A program made the position numbers and the translations under genes. Shown piece by piece: positions 1 through 7,264 of a stretch of 27,382 nucleotides of DNA. How positions within the stretch are numbered: the first letter of the stretch is position 1; every line of letters begins with the position of its first letter. The notes under the pieces are model-generated. The model saw nothing but the letters and a program-made list of their open reading frames with translations, searched no databases and had not been told where the DNA came from. Source of the stretch: a virus; the IMG/VR virus record IMGVR_UViG_3300027954_000002, positions 1 to 27,382 of that record. One strand, written 5' to 3'.

Positions 1-231
1 CCAGGCTCAGCTACTGCGGAGGTTGCTATTGGTACGCTTGTACTGCCTATCGGTGCGGTAGTCGGCAAGCAGTATTACAAAAACGTCACGCCGTATAAGG
101 CTCTACCTGGTGGCGAGGTTGTAGTACAGGCGGCTGGCGCCTCTGCTACAGGCAACGCGCATATTGGTGTTAGCTACAGCAATGCCTGGGACGCCCCTCT
201 GAACAACGCCAACATGATCGCGAGCACGTAA
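1..231 (+). CDS. Phage head/structural protein, C-terminal part (cut by window edge)
   Basis: The window opens inside a gene read in frame 1 that ends with TAA at 229-231; 76 residues are visible. They are rich in Ala, Gly, Val and Asn with few charges, as in capsid or head-decoration proteins, and end NNANMIAST. The next gene starts on the last base of this stop codon (TAATG), so the two are probably translated together. Position before the head-tail adaptor genes fits a capsid-related role, but the visible part has no diagnostic motif and the start lies outside the window. Confidence 0.6.
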   Translation, partial: PGSATAEVAIGTLVLPIGAVVGKQYYKNVTPYKALPGGEVVVQAAGASATGNAHIGVSYSNAWDAPLNNANMIAST

Positions 232-548
232 TGGGCTTCAACTTATCAGGACTGTATCGTTATAAGCCAGGCCAGGGTCAGAGCGATCCTGACGAATTTT
301 CTTGGTCTTGGTTGTACGAGACTTCTGATAACCTATCCACTATTGGTGCGGCTAATTATTTTGTTGGAGCCCTTAAATCACTGAGACAGGGAGACCTTAT
401 GTTAGTGACGGCTGGGGATGGTTATGCCATAGGTGTAGTGGTAGATGCCTATCATGGGGCGGACAGCAGCGGGGATGTTGTAAGTGTCAACGTACTTCCT
501 ACTTCTGTGTGGGACCATACCTCATTAGGGCTCAGAAATGACTTTTAA
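231..548 (+). CDS. Small phage head/neck protein, hypothetical
   Basis: A 105-residue acidic protein with no signal peptide or membrane segment. The pattern of an aromatic N-terminal stretch, a segment like AANYFVGALKSLRQGDLM and a following beta-rich part resembles small structural proteins often found after the capsid gene in podoviruses and siphoviruses; this is a family impression, not a domain hit. The start abuts the previous stop (TAATG) and the end overlaps the next gene by 11 bases, which places it in the same late operon. Exact role unknown. Confidence 0.65.
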   Translation: MGFNLSGLYRYKPGQGQSDPDEFSWSWLYETSDNLSTIGAANYFVGALKSLRQGDLMLVTAGDGYAIGVVVDAYHGADSSGDVVSVNVLPTSVWDHTSLGLRNDF

Positions 549-807
549 CTTTCAGTCACACAATCCGATCATGCAAGAAGGTAACTTGGTAGGCTACCGA
601 GTTACCCCTTACATCTCCCTGGCTATTGGCGACGGTATTCTGCATGCGCAGAACGGCCAGTTCTGGGGCGGCGGCGGCGTTGCAATTGAGCCTGAAGATG
701 TGCCTTCAGTGTTCTGGGACGCTGTGGAAAAGTGGTCTGACGAAACTCGAAAGTCCGTAGGCTTCGACAAGGTGAAGCGGCCAGGGGCTAAGAAAGCTGC
801 GGCATGA
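538..807 (+). CDS. Hypothetical structural protein (89 aa)
   Basis: ATG at 538 is preceded by AGGG eight bases upstream, supporting this start inside the end of the previous gene. The protein has a Gly-rich patch (FWGGGGV) near its middle and a basic Lys/Ala-rich C-terminus ending KRPGAKKAAA. It ends in an ATGA overlap with the next gene. I do not recognise a domain; location between capsid-type and head-tail connector genes suggests a minor head or head-assembly protein. Confidence 0.6.
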   Translation: MTFNFQSHNPIMQEGNLVGYRVTPYISLAIGDGILHAQNGQFWGGGGVAIEPEDVPSVFWDAVEKWSDETRKSVGFDKVKRPGAKKAAA

Positions 808-1202
808 CAATTTTCAATGGTGAAGCTAGCCCACGCGAATGGGCCATCACGCACGCGCCAGCTGCAAATGCGCAGGCCACGATCTCGCGTGCTGCCGAAT
901 CTGGCAAGCGGCACATTTGTACCGGAATCTGCATTAAGGTTGTCGGCAATACGACGGCAGCAAACGCGACTGGCACGCTGGCCCATCTTCGAGACGGCGC
1001 AAGTGGTGCTGGCACGATCCTGCAAAGCTTCATCATGCTTTCAACTGCCGCAGGCGCCACAGACACCGTTACCCTGACCGGGCTCAACATTATTGGCAGC
1101 GTCAACGTGGCAATGACGCTTGAGCTAGCTGCCGCGCCTGGTGCAGCCATACAGGCTTCTGTTGCGCTCTCGGGCCACACAATAGACGCACTGTACGCTT
1201 AA
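804..1202 (+). CDS. Hypothetical beta-rich virion protein (132 aa)
   Basis: Small-residue-rich protein (Ala, Thr, Gly) with alternating hydrophobic strands, typical of beta-sandwich virion decoration or neck proteins. It begins in an ATGA overlap with the previous gene and has no strong Shine-Dalgarno of its own, so translation is probably coupled. Its style matches the 112-residue protein at 6914-7252, another small Thr/Ala-rich beta protein, but I see no clear homology between them. The opposite-strand frames here are compositional shadows. Confidence 0.6.
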   Translation: MTIFNGEASPREWAITHAPAANAQATISRAAESGKRHICTGICIKVVGNTTAANATGTLAHLRDGASGAGTILQSFIMLSTAAGATDTVTLTGLNIIGSVNVAMTLELAAAPGAAIQASVALSGHTIDALYA

Positions 1203-1206
1203 CACT

Positions 1207-1252
1207 GCATAGTGGCGCGCGTGGCCACGCCACGGAGGTCTGCGCACTATGT
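1207..1252 (+). promoter_or_regulatory. Nested stem-loop covering the start of the adaptor gene
   Basis: The only sizeable gap in the head genes can fold as a hairpin. Bases 1207-1218 (GCATAGTGGCGC) pair with 1242-1252 with a single bulged G at 1215 and one G-U pair; the right arm contains the whole AUG at 1249-1251. Inside lies a perfect 12-base palindrome at 1219-1230 (GCGTGGCCACGC). The SD sequence GGAGG (1234-1238) sits in the loop region. This would hide the start codon and could hold back translation; the function is inferred. Confidence 0.45.
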
Positions 1253-2193
1253 CATATGCAAATACGCATGAACTAAAAGAGGATGTGCTCTTTCGAGGCA
1301 GCGAAGACCTGTCAAGCTCAGGCTTTGAGAGCAAGGTTATTGACTACCTGAATCGCGTGTACCGTACGCTTTGCGCCGGCGCGAGTGAATTCCTCCCTGA
1401 ATACATCGAAGATTGGTGGTGGCTTCGTGCGCGCGATGTGTTGACGCTATTGCCTGTCACAACGGCAGGCACGGTTGCGGTGACTAATGGCAGCGACTCG
1501 ATCACTTTTAGTAGCGCCCCTGCGCTGAGTGTTGTTGGCTATAGGCTATCAATTGCCAATTGGCCCGAGCAGTTCCAGATTGCCACACATACGGCGGCGG
1601 CCACGGCGGCAACCCTTGACTCAGTTTATACCGGGCCGACTGGCTCGGTAAGTGCGTACAGTCTCATGAAGGTGACCTATACGTTAAGCGCCAGCGTCGC
1701 TAGCATAGTCGCGCCAATGGTCGGCTTCCGGGACAATCCGCGCATCATCGGACTTTCGCCCGAACGTATGGATGAGCTATACCCAATGCCTGAGCTGACG
1801 ACGGGCATTCCTGAAGCTTTTGCGCTCGAAAATACCCAGACGGTTCGCTTCTCGCATGGTGGCCGTACGGATGGCGCGTCCATGCGTGTTGAATATCGCT
1901 ATAGGCCAGTCGTGGCAGACCTTTATGACAGTGTGGCTAGCGTTCCCTTGGTGCCGCTGGAATGGCGGCATTTGCTTGCTGACATGGCACTAACGTACCT
2001 ACTGCTTGACAAGAACGATGATCGGAGCAACGCTATTGCGCTTAGCGCTCGAACTGGACTTGCCGCAATGCTCAAGGAAAATCGGCGCAGAATTCCTAAG
2101 ATGGATACACTGACGGGGCACATTTTTCCACGCGCCAGTACAATGAACACTAGGAGCCCGCTGCGCACGGAGAGCGGCCTAATCATAGGGTAA
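1249..2193 (+). CDS. Head-to-tail adaptor/connector protein
   Basis: A 314-residue protein. The N-terminal third is helical (segments such as VIDYLNRVYRTLCAGASEF and a WWWLRAR patch), the middle is Thr/Ala/Val-rich beta structure, and the C-terminus is helical and basic (around LLADMALTYLLLDKNDD). This layout and its place just before a gp10-like protein fit the adaptor proteins that sit under the portal in short-tailed phages. SD GGAGG lies 10 bases before the ATG, inside the stem-loop at 1207-1252. Assignment rests on layout and synteny, not on a firm motif. Confidence 0.6.
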   Translation: MSYANTHELKEDVLFRGSEDLSSSGFESKVIDYLNRVYRTLCAGASEFLPEYIEDWWWLRARDVLTLLPVTTAGTVAVTNGSDSITFSSAPALSVVGYRLSIANWPEQFQIATHTAAATAATLDSVYTGPTGSVSAYSLMKVTYTLSASVASIVAPMVGFRDNPRIIGLSPERMDELYPMPELTTGIPEAFALENTQTVRFSHGGRTDGASMRVEYRYRPVVADLYDSVASVPLVPLEWRHLLADMALTYLLLDKNDDRSNAIALSARTGLAAMLKENRRRIPKMDTLTGHIFPRASTMNTRSPLRTESGLIIG

Positions 2194-2197
2194 TGAG

Positions 2198-3790
2198 ATG
2201 GCCTATAGAGGCATTGTAGCAACGTTGCCCGTGGGTCTGACCGGGTTCAACGGCTCAAGGAATGCAAGTAAGCTCGCGCCAGGAGACTTCAGTTTTTGCG
2301 AAGGTACTGACGTTGACGGTCAAGTACTAATCAAAGATGGCGGCGCGACGAAGTTAAATAGCTCGGCGCTGGGCGCGCCTAGCAAAGTGCTTGCTGGCAC
2401 GAACTGGAGCCCCTCTGTTGGCAGCGACCACGATATTGTTGTGCTTGGCAACGGCCAGATTCGCAAAGACACTGGGGCGGGCACATGGCCCACACTGCTG
2501 AACACCATTAGTGCGCCGAGTGTATTTCCTCCATTCTTCGTCCGCGCTGGCGGTGAGTCGCTTGGTTCAACACGCAAGCTGTTCATTTTCACTGAGTCCG
2601 CGCAGGTTCAAATGCTCAGTGGCACGAACAATACTTGCGCTGCTATCACAACCCCGCCCGCTGATTGGGCGAGCAGCTTTCCGATTGGTGGTGTTCAGCA
2701 TGCCAACAGACTGTGGGGCTTTGGTAACGGCAGTGACCCTCACCGAATATACTACTCCACTACGGGCAACCATCAAGACTTTACAGGATCAGGCAGTGGT
2801 ACATTCAGCGTATACCCTGGCGAAGGCGAGCAGATAGTTGCAGCGCTTTCATTCCGGGGCCTGCTGATAGTAGCCAAGTATCCAAATGGTCTTTATGTAA
2901 TTGACACGCGCGATCCAGATTTTACACTTTGGCGTGTTGATAAATTGAATAGCGCCGTGGGTGCATGCTCTCCTTGGTGTATGCTCCAGATTAGCAATGA
3001 TATTCTGCTGCTTGATAATGGCGGCAATTTCCATATCATGTCCGCCGTCACTGACTTCAGTGACATCAGTACGAGCGACGTTGGCAGGGCGCAAAATCTT
3101 GGCCCGTTCATGCGTGCGAACGTGAGCCTTACGGCAATGCGCAAAGCCATGGGTATGTGGTACGCGGCCAAAAGCAAGGCTTGGTTCATGGTGCCGTTGT
3201 TGGGCTCAGTCGACAATAATTTGCGCATCGTGATAGACTTCAATGATGCCACGGCTGGACCAAGATTCTACTTGAGCCGCCGTGATATTGCCTGTTCGCT
3301 GTGGTCGCGCCCGGATGTTAGTAAGGTGCGCCGTCCAACGACGGGCGACGACGTGGGTTTTGTTCGAACGATGGACACCGAGACGCGCAATAAAGATGGC
3401 GCGCTGTATCGAATGGAGTTTGATACAGCAGAAATGGATTTCAGCTCGGTTGATCCGCAGCTTAGCGGACACGTTAAAAATGGCCAGTACCTAGAAATAA
3501 CGGCCGATCTTGTGCGTAACACCATGATTCAGGTCACGCCGACCTGGGATGGTTTTATCGGCACGCCTTTTTTTGTAATCGTTGGAAGTCTTGGCGCGGC
3601 GCTGGATAACTTTGTGCTCGACACGGATGCACTAAGTGCGTCAGGCACTGTAACGACGCATGATAGGCTGGTCGGTTCTGGCAGGCGCCTCAAACTTAGT
3701 ATGCTGAACACCGTGCTAGACGACGAGGTTCGGATTAGCGAAATCCGCGTAGGTTTCACCGTGTCAGATGAAAGGATTCGCAGTGCTTAA
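2198..3790 (+). CDS. P22 gp10-like packaged-DNA stabilisation / tail-hub protein
   Basis: A 530-residue protein opening with MAYRGIVATLPVGLTGFNG and continuing as repeated short beta strands with turns (phrases like DHDIVVLGNGQIRKDT, NRLWGFGNGSDPHRIYYS, GLLIVAKYPNGLYVIDTRDP). The regular spacing of such strands resembles the beta-propeller tail-hub proteins of P22-like phages, which close the head after packaging. AGGG lies about eight bases before the ATG. It follows the adaptor gene directly and precedes the fibres, the expected order. The length is typical for this family. Confidence 0.65.
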   Translation: MAYRGIVATLPVGLTGFNGSRNASKLAPGDFSFCEGTDVDGQVLIKDGGATKLNSSALGAPSKVLAGTNWSPSVGSDHDIVVLGNGQIRKDTGAGTWPTLLNTISAPSVFPPFFVRAGGESLGSTRKLFIFTESAQVQMLSGTNNTCAAITTPPADWASSFPIGGVQHANRLWGFGNGSDPHRIYYSTTGNHQDFTGSGSGTFSVYPGEGEQIVAALSFRGLLIVAKYPNGLYVIDTRDPDFTLWRVDKLNSAVGACSPWCMLQISNDILLLDNGGNFHIMSAVTDFSDISTSDVGRAQNLGPFMRANVSLTAMRKAMGMWYAAKSKAWFMVPLLGSVDNNLRIVIDFNDATAGPRFYLSRRDIACSLWSRPDVSKVRRPTTGDDVGFVRTMDTETRNKDGALYRMEFDTAEMDFSSVDPQLSGHVKNGQYLEITADLVRNTMIQVTPTWDGFIGTPFFVIVGSLGAALDNFVLDTDALSASGTVTTHDRLVGSGRRLKLSMLNTVLDDEVRISEIRVGFTVSDERIRSA

Positions 3791-4133
3791 TCTTGCACGT
3801 ACCAACTACGTAACAACTGATGAGCGCGGCGCAGTTGTGGAGATGTTCTGCAAAAACTGCGGTACGCAGATTGGGCTAGTCATTGGTGATAGGTTTTCTC
3901 GACTTGAGAACTACGCCGAGCTTAAACTGCGCTTTAGCGACGGCACATTTCATGTAACGAACATTTGTGCAGGCTGCATTGAACCCGTGACGGCCGATCC
4001 TGCGAGAATGCAGGCAATCCACGATGCGGATATTGACTACATGGCTCTAAGTATGCCCATTGTGGAAATTTACAAAAACCGATCTGACCCGCGCTGCGTC
4101 GGAGTTGATACGAAACAGAGAGGCATCACTTGA
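3783..4133 (+). CDS. Small protein with two CxxC pairs, probable zinc-binding
   Basis: Two cysteine pairs, CKNC and CAGC, about 45 residues apart, suggest a zinc ribbon or zinc-stabilised fold. An ATG at 3768 is in frame, but the GTG at 3783 has AAGGA about seven bases upstream and overlaps the previous stop by only eight bases, so I prefer GTG; the protein is then 116 residues. It ends in a TTGA overlap with the fibre gene. A role in tail or fibre assembly is suggested only by its neighbours. Confidence 0.6.
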   Translation: MLNLARTNYVTTDERGAVVEMFCKNCGTQIGLVIGDRFSRLENYAELKLRFSDGTFHVTNICAGCIEPVTADPARMQAIHDADIDYMALSMPIVEIYKNRSDPRCVGVDTKQRGIT

Positions 4134-5836
4134 CAGTCGTTGTAGCCCATACGACCAGGGCTGTAGGCACAATACTAACCGCCGCTATTTATAATTTTGA
4201 TCATAATATCCATGTTCAGAATGCGCTCGCGCTTGAGTCATTGTTCAATTCCAATAGTGGCACATTCAAGACCACACAGAGCCGTTGGGTTCCTGTTCAC
4301 GACATGCATCGCCAGGTAGCGGCAACTAACCCTCCACTAAACTTGGCTGACATGACGGGCAACCTGCCCACTATACTCAACTCAGCCGACTATGACACAA
4401 CGACGGAGGAATATCTCTACTTCTGGATTACTCTTGACCATAGCTGGGACCTGGGCCAGCTTAAGTTTCAACTTGTGTGGTCGCATCCGGCTACCACGAC
4501 CAACTTTGGCATCCATTACAATTTGTATGCACTGGCCTTTCCGGACAACAGTGCGCTGAATGCTAATGCTGGTTCGCCTGGGGCAGTTAGCGACACGGGC
4601 GGGACGACGAACAATAACTATATCACGCCCCTTAGTGCCTTCTTCACTGTAACAGGCTCCCTGGCTGCTGATGTTCCTATCCTATTCCGGCTAAACCGCG
4701 TGCCGGGCAACGCAAACGATACCCTAGCAGTTGATGCACGAGTGTTAGGCGTTATTATACAGTTTAATGCAGATGTACCGTCTGGGCCAACCGGGCCGAC
4801 CGGGCCTCGCGCACGACCTGTGCTGATGGAAGGCCAAAAGGGCGAAGACGGCGAAGTTGGGCCGCTTGTGCCGGGTCGGCGAGGGCTGCCTGGCGCTACT
4901 GGTCCGAGCGGTCCCAAGGGCCGTACACTGTCCGGCGTACAGGGCGACGAAGGCGACATTGGCGATAGGGGGCCGCCTGGTCGGATTGGCGTAGCTGGCC
5001 CGCAAGGTCCGCTTGGTCCCAGGGGCAAAGCCTTGCCAGGCTTCACTGGTCCTGAGGGCGACGAAGGCCCGATTGGACCGCAGGGCAAGCGCGGTCCTCT
5101 TGGCCCCACTGGCTCGCAAGGCCCAGCAGGGGCTCGGCGCACAGTAATTCAGGCGGCTGAAGATGGCGATGAAGGTCCGCGCGGCGTGCCTGGTAAGCGC
5201 GGCGCTGACGGCGTAGCGGGAGCTACGGGCCCCAGAAGCCGAGCACTATTTGGTGCTGAGGGCGAGCAAGGTGACAGCGGCGATATTGGGCCGCGCGGAC
5301 TTCGCGGATTGACCGGACCGGTCGGCTCAACCGGTGCGCAAGGACCGGCTGGCGCTAAGAGGGCCTTTCTGCTCTCTGGCAACGATGGCGATGATGGCGA
5401 GCGCGGGCCGCCAGGACGGCGCGGTGCAACTGGAGCGGCGGGCGGCGGCGGTGGTAGCGTAGCTACCGGCCAGACGACTGTCAACTTCGGCTCTCTGCCG
5501 GGCAAAACTGACGCCAGTGCTACGATCACTGGGCAAGCTTCTATACTCGGCACTTCGATTGTGAGCGCATGGGTCTATCCGGTCGCGACGGCAGACCATT
5601 CGATTGACGAGCACCTGCTAGAGATGCTTCGCGTGTACGCCCATACGATAGTAGCCGGAACTGGCTTTACAATAACGGCCTTGTATGATGACACGCGGAT
5701 ATTTCGTCAGGAACCGATTTCTACTTACACAAGCGTCGCCCTTAGCCGTGATAGACTTGGCGGCGCTATAAAAGACGTGCATAATGCAGGTCTTATGACA
5801 TACGGTCTTTGGAATGTGGCTTGGCAGTGGGTGTAA
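4130..5836 (+). CDS. Collagen-like tail fibre protein
   Basis: A 568-residue fibre starting at TTG, in a TTGA overlap with the previous stop and with an SD-like AGAGAGG before it. Residues 1-40 carry the pattern HTTRAxGTxLTAAIYNxDH, shared with the second fibre at 7265-8212, so this is probably the virion anchor. Residues about 40-215 form a beta-rich domain. Residues about 219-442 are Gly-X-Y triplets with six interruptions, a trimeric collagen-like shaft. After a Gly-rich hinge, residues 443-568 form a C-terminal domain ending YGLWNVAWQWV, the likely receptor-binding or trimerising head. Collagen-like fibres are known in many phages. Confidence 0.85.
   Translation: MTVVVAHTTRAVGTILTAAIYNFDHNIHVQNALALESLFNSNSGTFKTTQSRWVPVHDMHRQVAATNPPLNLADMTGNLPTILNSADYDTTTEEYLYFWITLDHSWDLGQLKFQLVWSHPATTTNFGIHYNLYALAFPDNSALNANAGSPGAVSDTGGTTNNNYITPLSAFFTVTGSLAADVPILFRLNRVPGNANDTLAVDARVLGVIIQFNADVPSGPTGPTGPRARPVLMEGQKGEDGEVGPLVPGRRGLPGATGPSGPKGRTLSGVQGDEGDIGDRGPPGRIGVAGPQGPLGPRGKALPGFTGPEGDEGPIGPQGKRGPLGPTGSQGPAGARRTVIQAAEDGDEGPRGVPGKRGADGVAGATGPRSRALFGAEGEQGDSGDIGPRGLRGLTGPVGSTGAQGPAGAKRAFLLSGNDGDDGERGPPGRRGATGAAGGGGGSVATGQTTVNFGSLPGKTDASATITGQASILGTSIVSAWVYPVATADHSIDEHLLEMLRVYAHTIVAGTGFTITALYDDTRIFRQEPISTYTSVALSRDRLGGAIKDVHNAGLMTYGLWNVAWQWV
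4784..5455 (+). repeat. Collagen-type Gly-X-Y repeat with periodic interruptions
   Basis: Gly-X-Y triplets run through residues 219-442 of the fibre. The triplet register is broken at residues 227, 265, 300, 336, 369 and 410, each time by a basic start (RAR, RT, KA, RR, SR, KR), a short hydrophobic run and then an acidic Gly-rich segment such as DGDEG. Spacings are 38, 35, 36, 33 and 41 residues. The DNA is not a perfect repeat: codons differ from unit to unit, so the pattern is kept at the protein level. Confidence 0.8.
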
Positions 5837-5839
5837 GTG

Positions 5840-6223
5840 ATGCGCGACATTAACGACTTTAACCTTGGCTTTGTTGAATACAACAGCACTACGCCGCAAG
5901 CCTGGGGGCTTTACACGGTGCTGCCAAACTCTGTGCTCCTATGCGACGGACGAGTTATAGCAACGCGCCTCTCTGACGGAGCTTGTAAAGCCTTCGGTGC
6001 TGAGGCTCTTATACGCAGGTATGCCGCTGGAATTGAGGTTCTTGAAGGTATTCCAGCTGCGATGAATGTGTGGGCTAGCGCGGCTGATGAAACGGCCCTT
6101 TCTGCTGTGACGGTTGCTCTTTACACAGATGCAACGCAGTTCGGCTTTTTGGCAACTGGCCTGGCTACGCCCATGACCTGGACCTTTAAGATGGCTATTC
6201 GCGGATTTACAGAGTCGGAGTAA
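5840..6223 (+). CDS. Hypothetical virion protein following the collagen fibre
   Basis: A 127-residue protein from the ATG at 5840; a GTG one codon upstream is also possible. It begins three bases after the fibre stop. N-terminal residues are MRDINDFNLGFVEY, followed by a mixed alpha/beta sequence with two Cys and an Ala/Thr-rich C-terminal half. No domain recognised. Its position suggests a fibre accessory protein, baseplate-like plug or chaperone, but nothing in the sequence decides this. Confidence 0.55.
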   Translation: MRDINDFNLGFVEYNSTTPQAWGLYTVLPNSVLLCDGRVIATRLSDGACKAFGAEALIRRYAAGIEVLEGIPAAMNVWASAADETALSAVTVALYTDATQFGFLATGLATPMTWTFKMAIRGFTESE

Positions 6224-6226
6224 GTC

Positions 6227-6904
6227 ATGGCCATTCAAATAATTGGAGCTGGTGCATCTGTCGCGGAGGTTGGAGCCTTCGCGGCAAAAGGCGTGCATAC
6301 TGTCAATAAGCCGCAGGACTATGGTTCGTTAGGGCACTACCAGGTTGCTGCTGCTACTGGTGTGATGGCTGCGGGTCTGGCAGCAAACGCGCCTATTTTC
6401 TCCGCACGCTGGGGTGATGCTACTCGCTTCGCGCTGATTCAAAAGCTGTCAATTACAGGATTGCGAACTACCCTAGCTTTTGCGGTGGGGGTTATCACAT
6501 TAGAGGCTTTTATTGCGCGAGCCTTTACCGTCAGTGATAGCTCAGGCACAGCTATTACCCTGACCGGCGATAACCAAAATATGCGCACGTCTATGGGCGC
6601 ATCGCTGTTCACGGATATGCGTATCGCCTCCACGGCAACGCTAACTGCTGGTACACGCACGCTCGACACGCAAGCCGTGGGCATGATTGTAACGCATTCC
6701 TCTGCTGGCACAGGCGGAGCAACTCCCATCATTGGCTCACAGTTTCTGCCTATTACCGACCTTTTTGAGTGCGATGTTACAGACGGTGAGCACCCAATTG
6801 TGCTTGCGCAGAATGAGGGCATCATTGTTCGGGCCACTGTTCCCGCAACTGGTACATGGAACATTGGCATTCAGATGAAGTGGGCCGAGGTGGCCGCATT
6901 TTAG
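6227..6904 (+). CDS. Hypothetical structural protein (225 aa)
   Basis: ATG preceded by GGAG eight bases upstream. The protein is Ala/Thr/Gly-rich with alternating hydrophobic strands, few charges and no membrane segment or signal peptide, typical of beta-structured virion proteins. The C-terminal end (GTWNIGIQMKWAEVAAF) has the amphipathic strand pattern of phage beta-sandwich proteins. It lies between the two fibre genes with its neighbours at 5840 and 6914, so a role in the tail tip or fibre attachment is plausible but inferred. Confidence 0.6.
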   Translation: MAIQIIGAGASVAEVGAFAAKGVHTVNKPQDYGSLGHYQVAAATGVMAAGLAANAPIFSARWGDATRFALIQKLSITGLRTTLAFAVGVITLEAFIARAFTVSDSSGTAITLTGDNQNMRTSMGASLFTDMRIASTATLTAGTRTLDTQAVGMIVTHSSAGTGGATPIIGSQFLPITDLFECDVTDGEHPIVLAQNEGIIVRATVPATGTWNIGIQMKWAEVAAF

Positions 6905-6913
6905 GAGGGCCAG

Positions 6914-7252
6914 ATGGCCGGAACTATCAAGAAAACTTTTGGGCCGCTGGCACTAACCACGACCCTTACGACAAACGTCTACAACCAGGGCAGCGCCCTG
7001 ATCTATGACGTGATTAAGCACATTCACATTGCCAACAAGACGGCTGGCACTGTGACGTTCACACTGTACCTCGGCGCGACCGGCGCCAACGCGGCAGGCA
7101 CTGAGCTATGGCTCGGAACGGCCATCGCGGCTAATGACTACTTCGATTGGTACGGCAACCTGAAAATGGTCTCGACAGACTTCCTGGTCGGTGGCTCAAA
7201 TACCACAACCGCACTGACCATCGTCGGCATGGGCGAGCAGTACGTCGTCTAA
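6914..7252 (+). CDS. Small beta-rich virion protein (112 aa)
   Basis: The ATG has a near-ideal SD, AGGAGG, eight bases upstream overlapping the previous stop (TTTTAGGAGG). The protein is rich in Thr, Ala and Gly with alternating strands (for example TVTFTLYLGATG) and no Cys, consistent with a small jelly-roll or beta-sandwich virion protein. The strong SD suggests high expression. Function not recognised; probably a structural component made in many copies. Confidence 0.6.
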   Translation: MAGTIKKTFGPLALTTTLTTNVYNQGSALIYDVIKHIHIANKTAGTVTFTLYLGATGANAAGTELWLGTAIAANDYFDWYGNLKMVSTDFLVGGSNTTTALTIVGMGEQYVV

Positions 7253-7264
7253 GGATAACGTTTG

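Noticed and set aside
609-1334. Several overlapping frames on both strands around the small head proteins
   Set aside because: They overlap three coupled genes with better starts; composition (Arg/Cys/Ser) is that of shadow frames.
4130-4158. TTGACA at the start of the collagen fibre as a promoter
   Set aside because: It is the TTG start codon region itself and no -10 box occurs at 16-18 bases.
4784-5455. CRISPR-like repeat array
   Set aside because: The periodicity is in the protein (Gly-X-Y), the DNA units are not near-identical, and there are no unique spacers or cas genes; the Cas4-like nuclease stands with recombination genes.
4618-5553. Long proline-rich reading frames on the - strand opposite the collagen fibre
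   Set aside because: They are the mirror of Gly-X-Y codons (GGN/CCN) and show only Pro/Ser/Gly composition with no start signals; the + strand fibre explains them.
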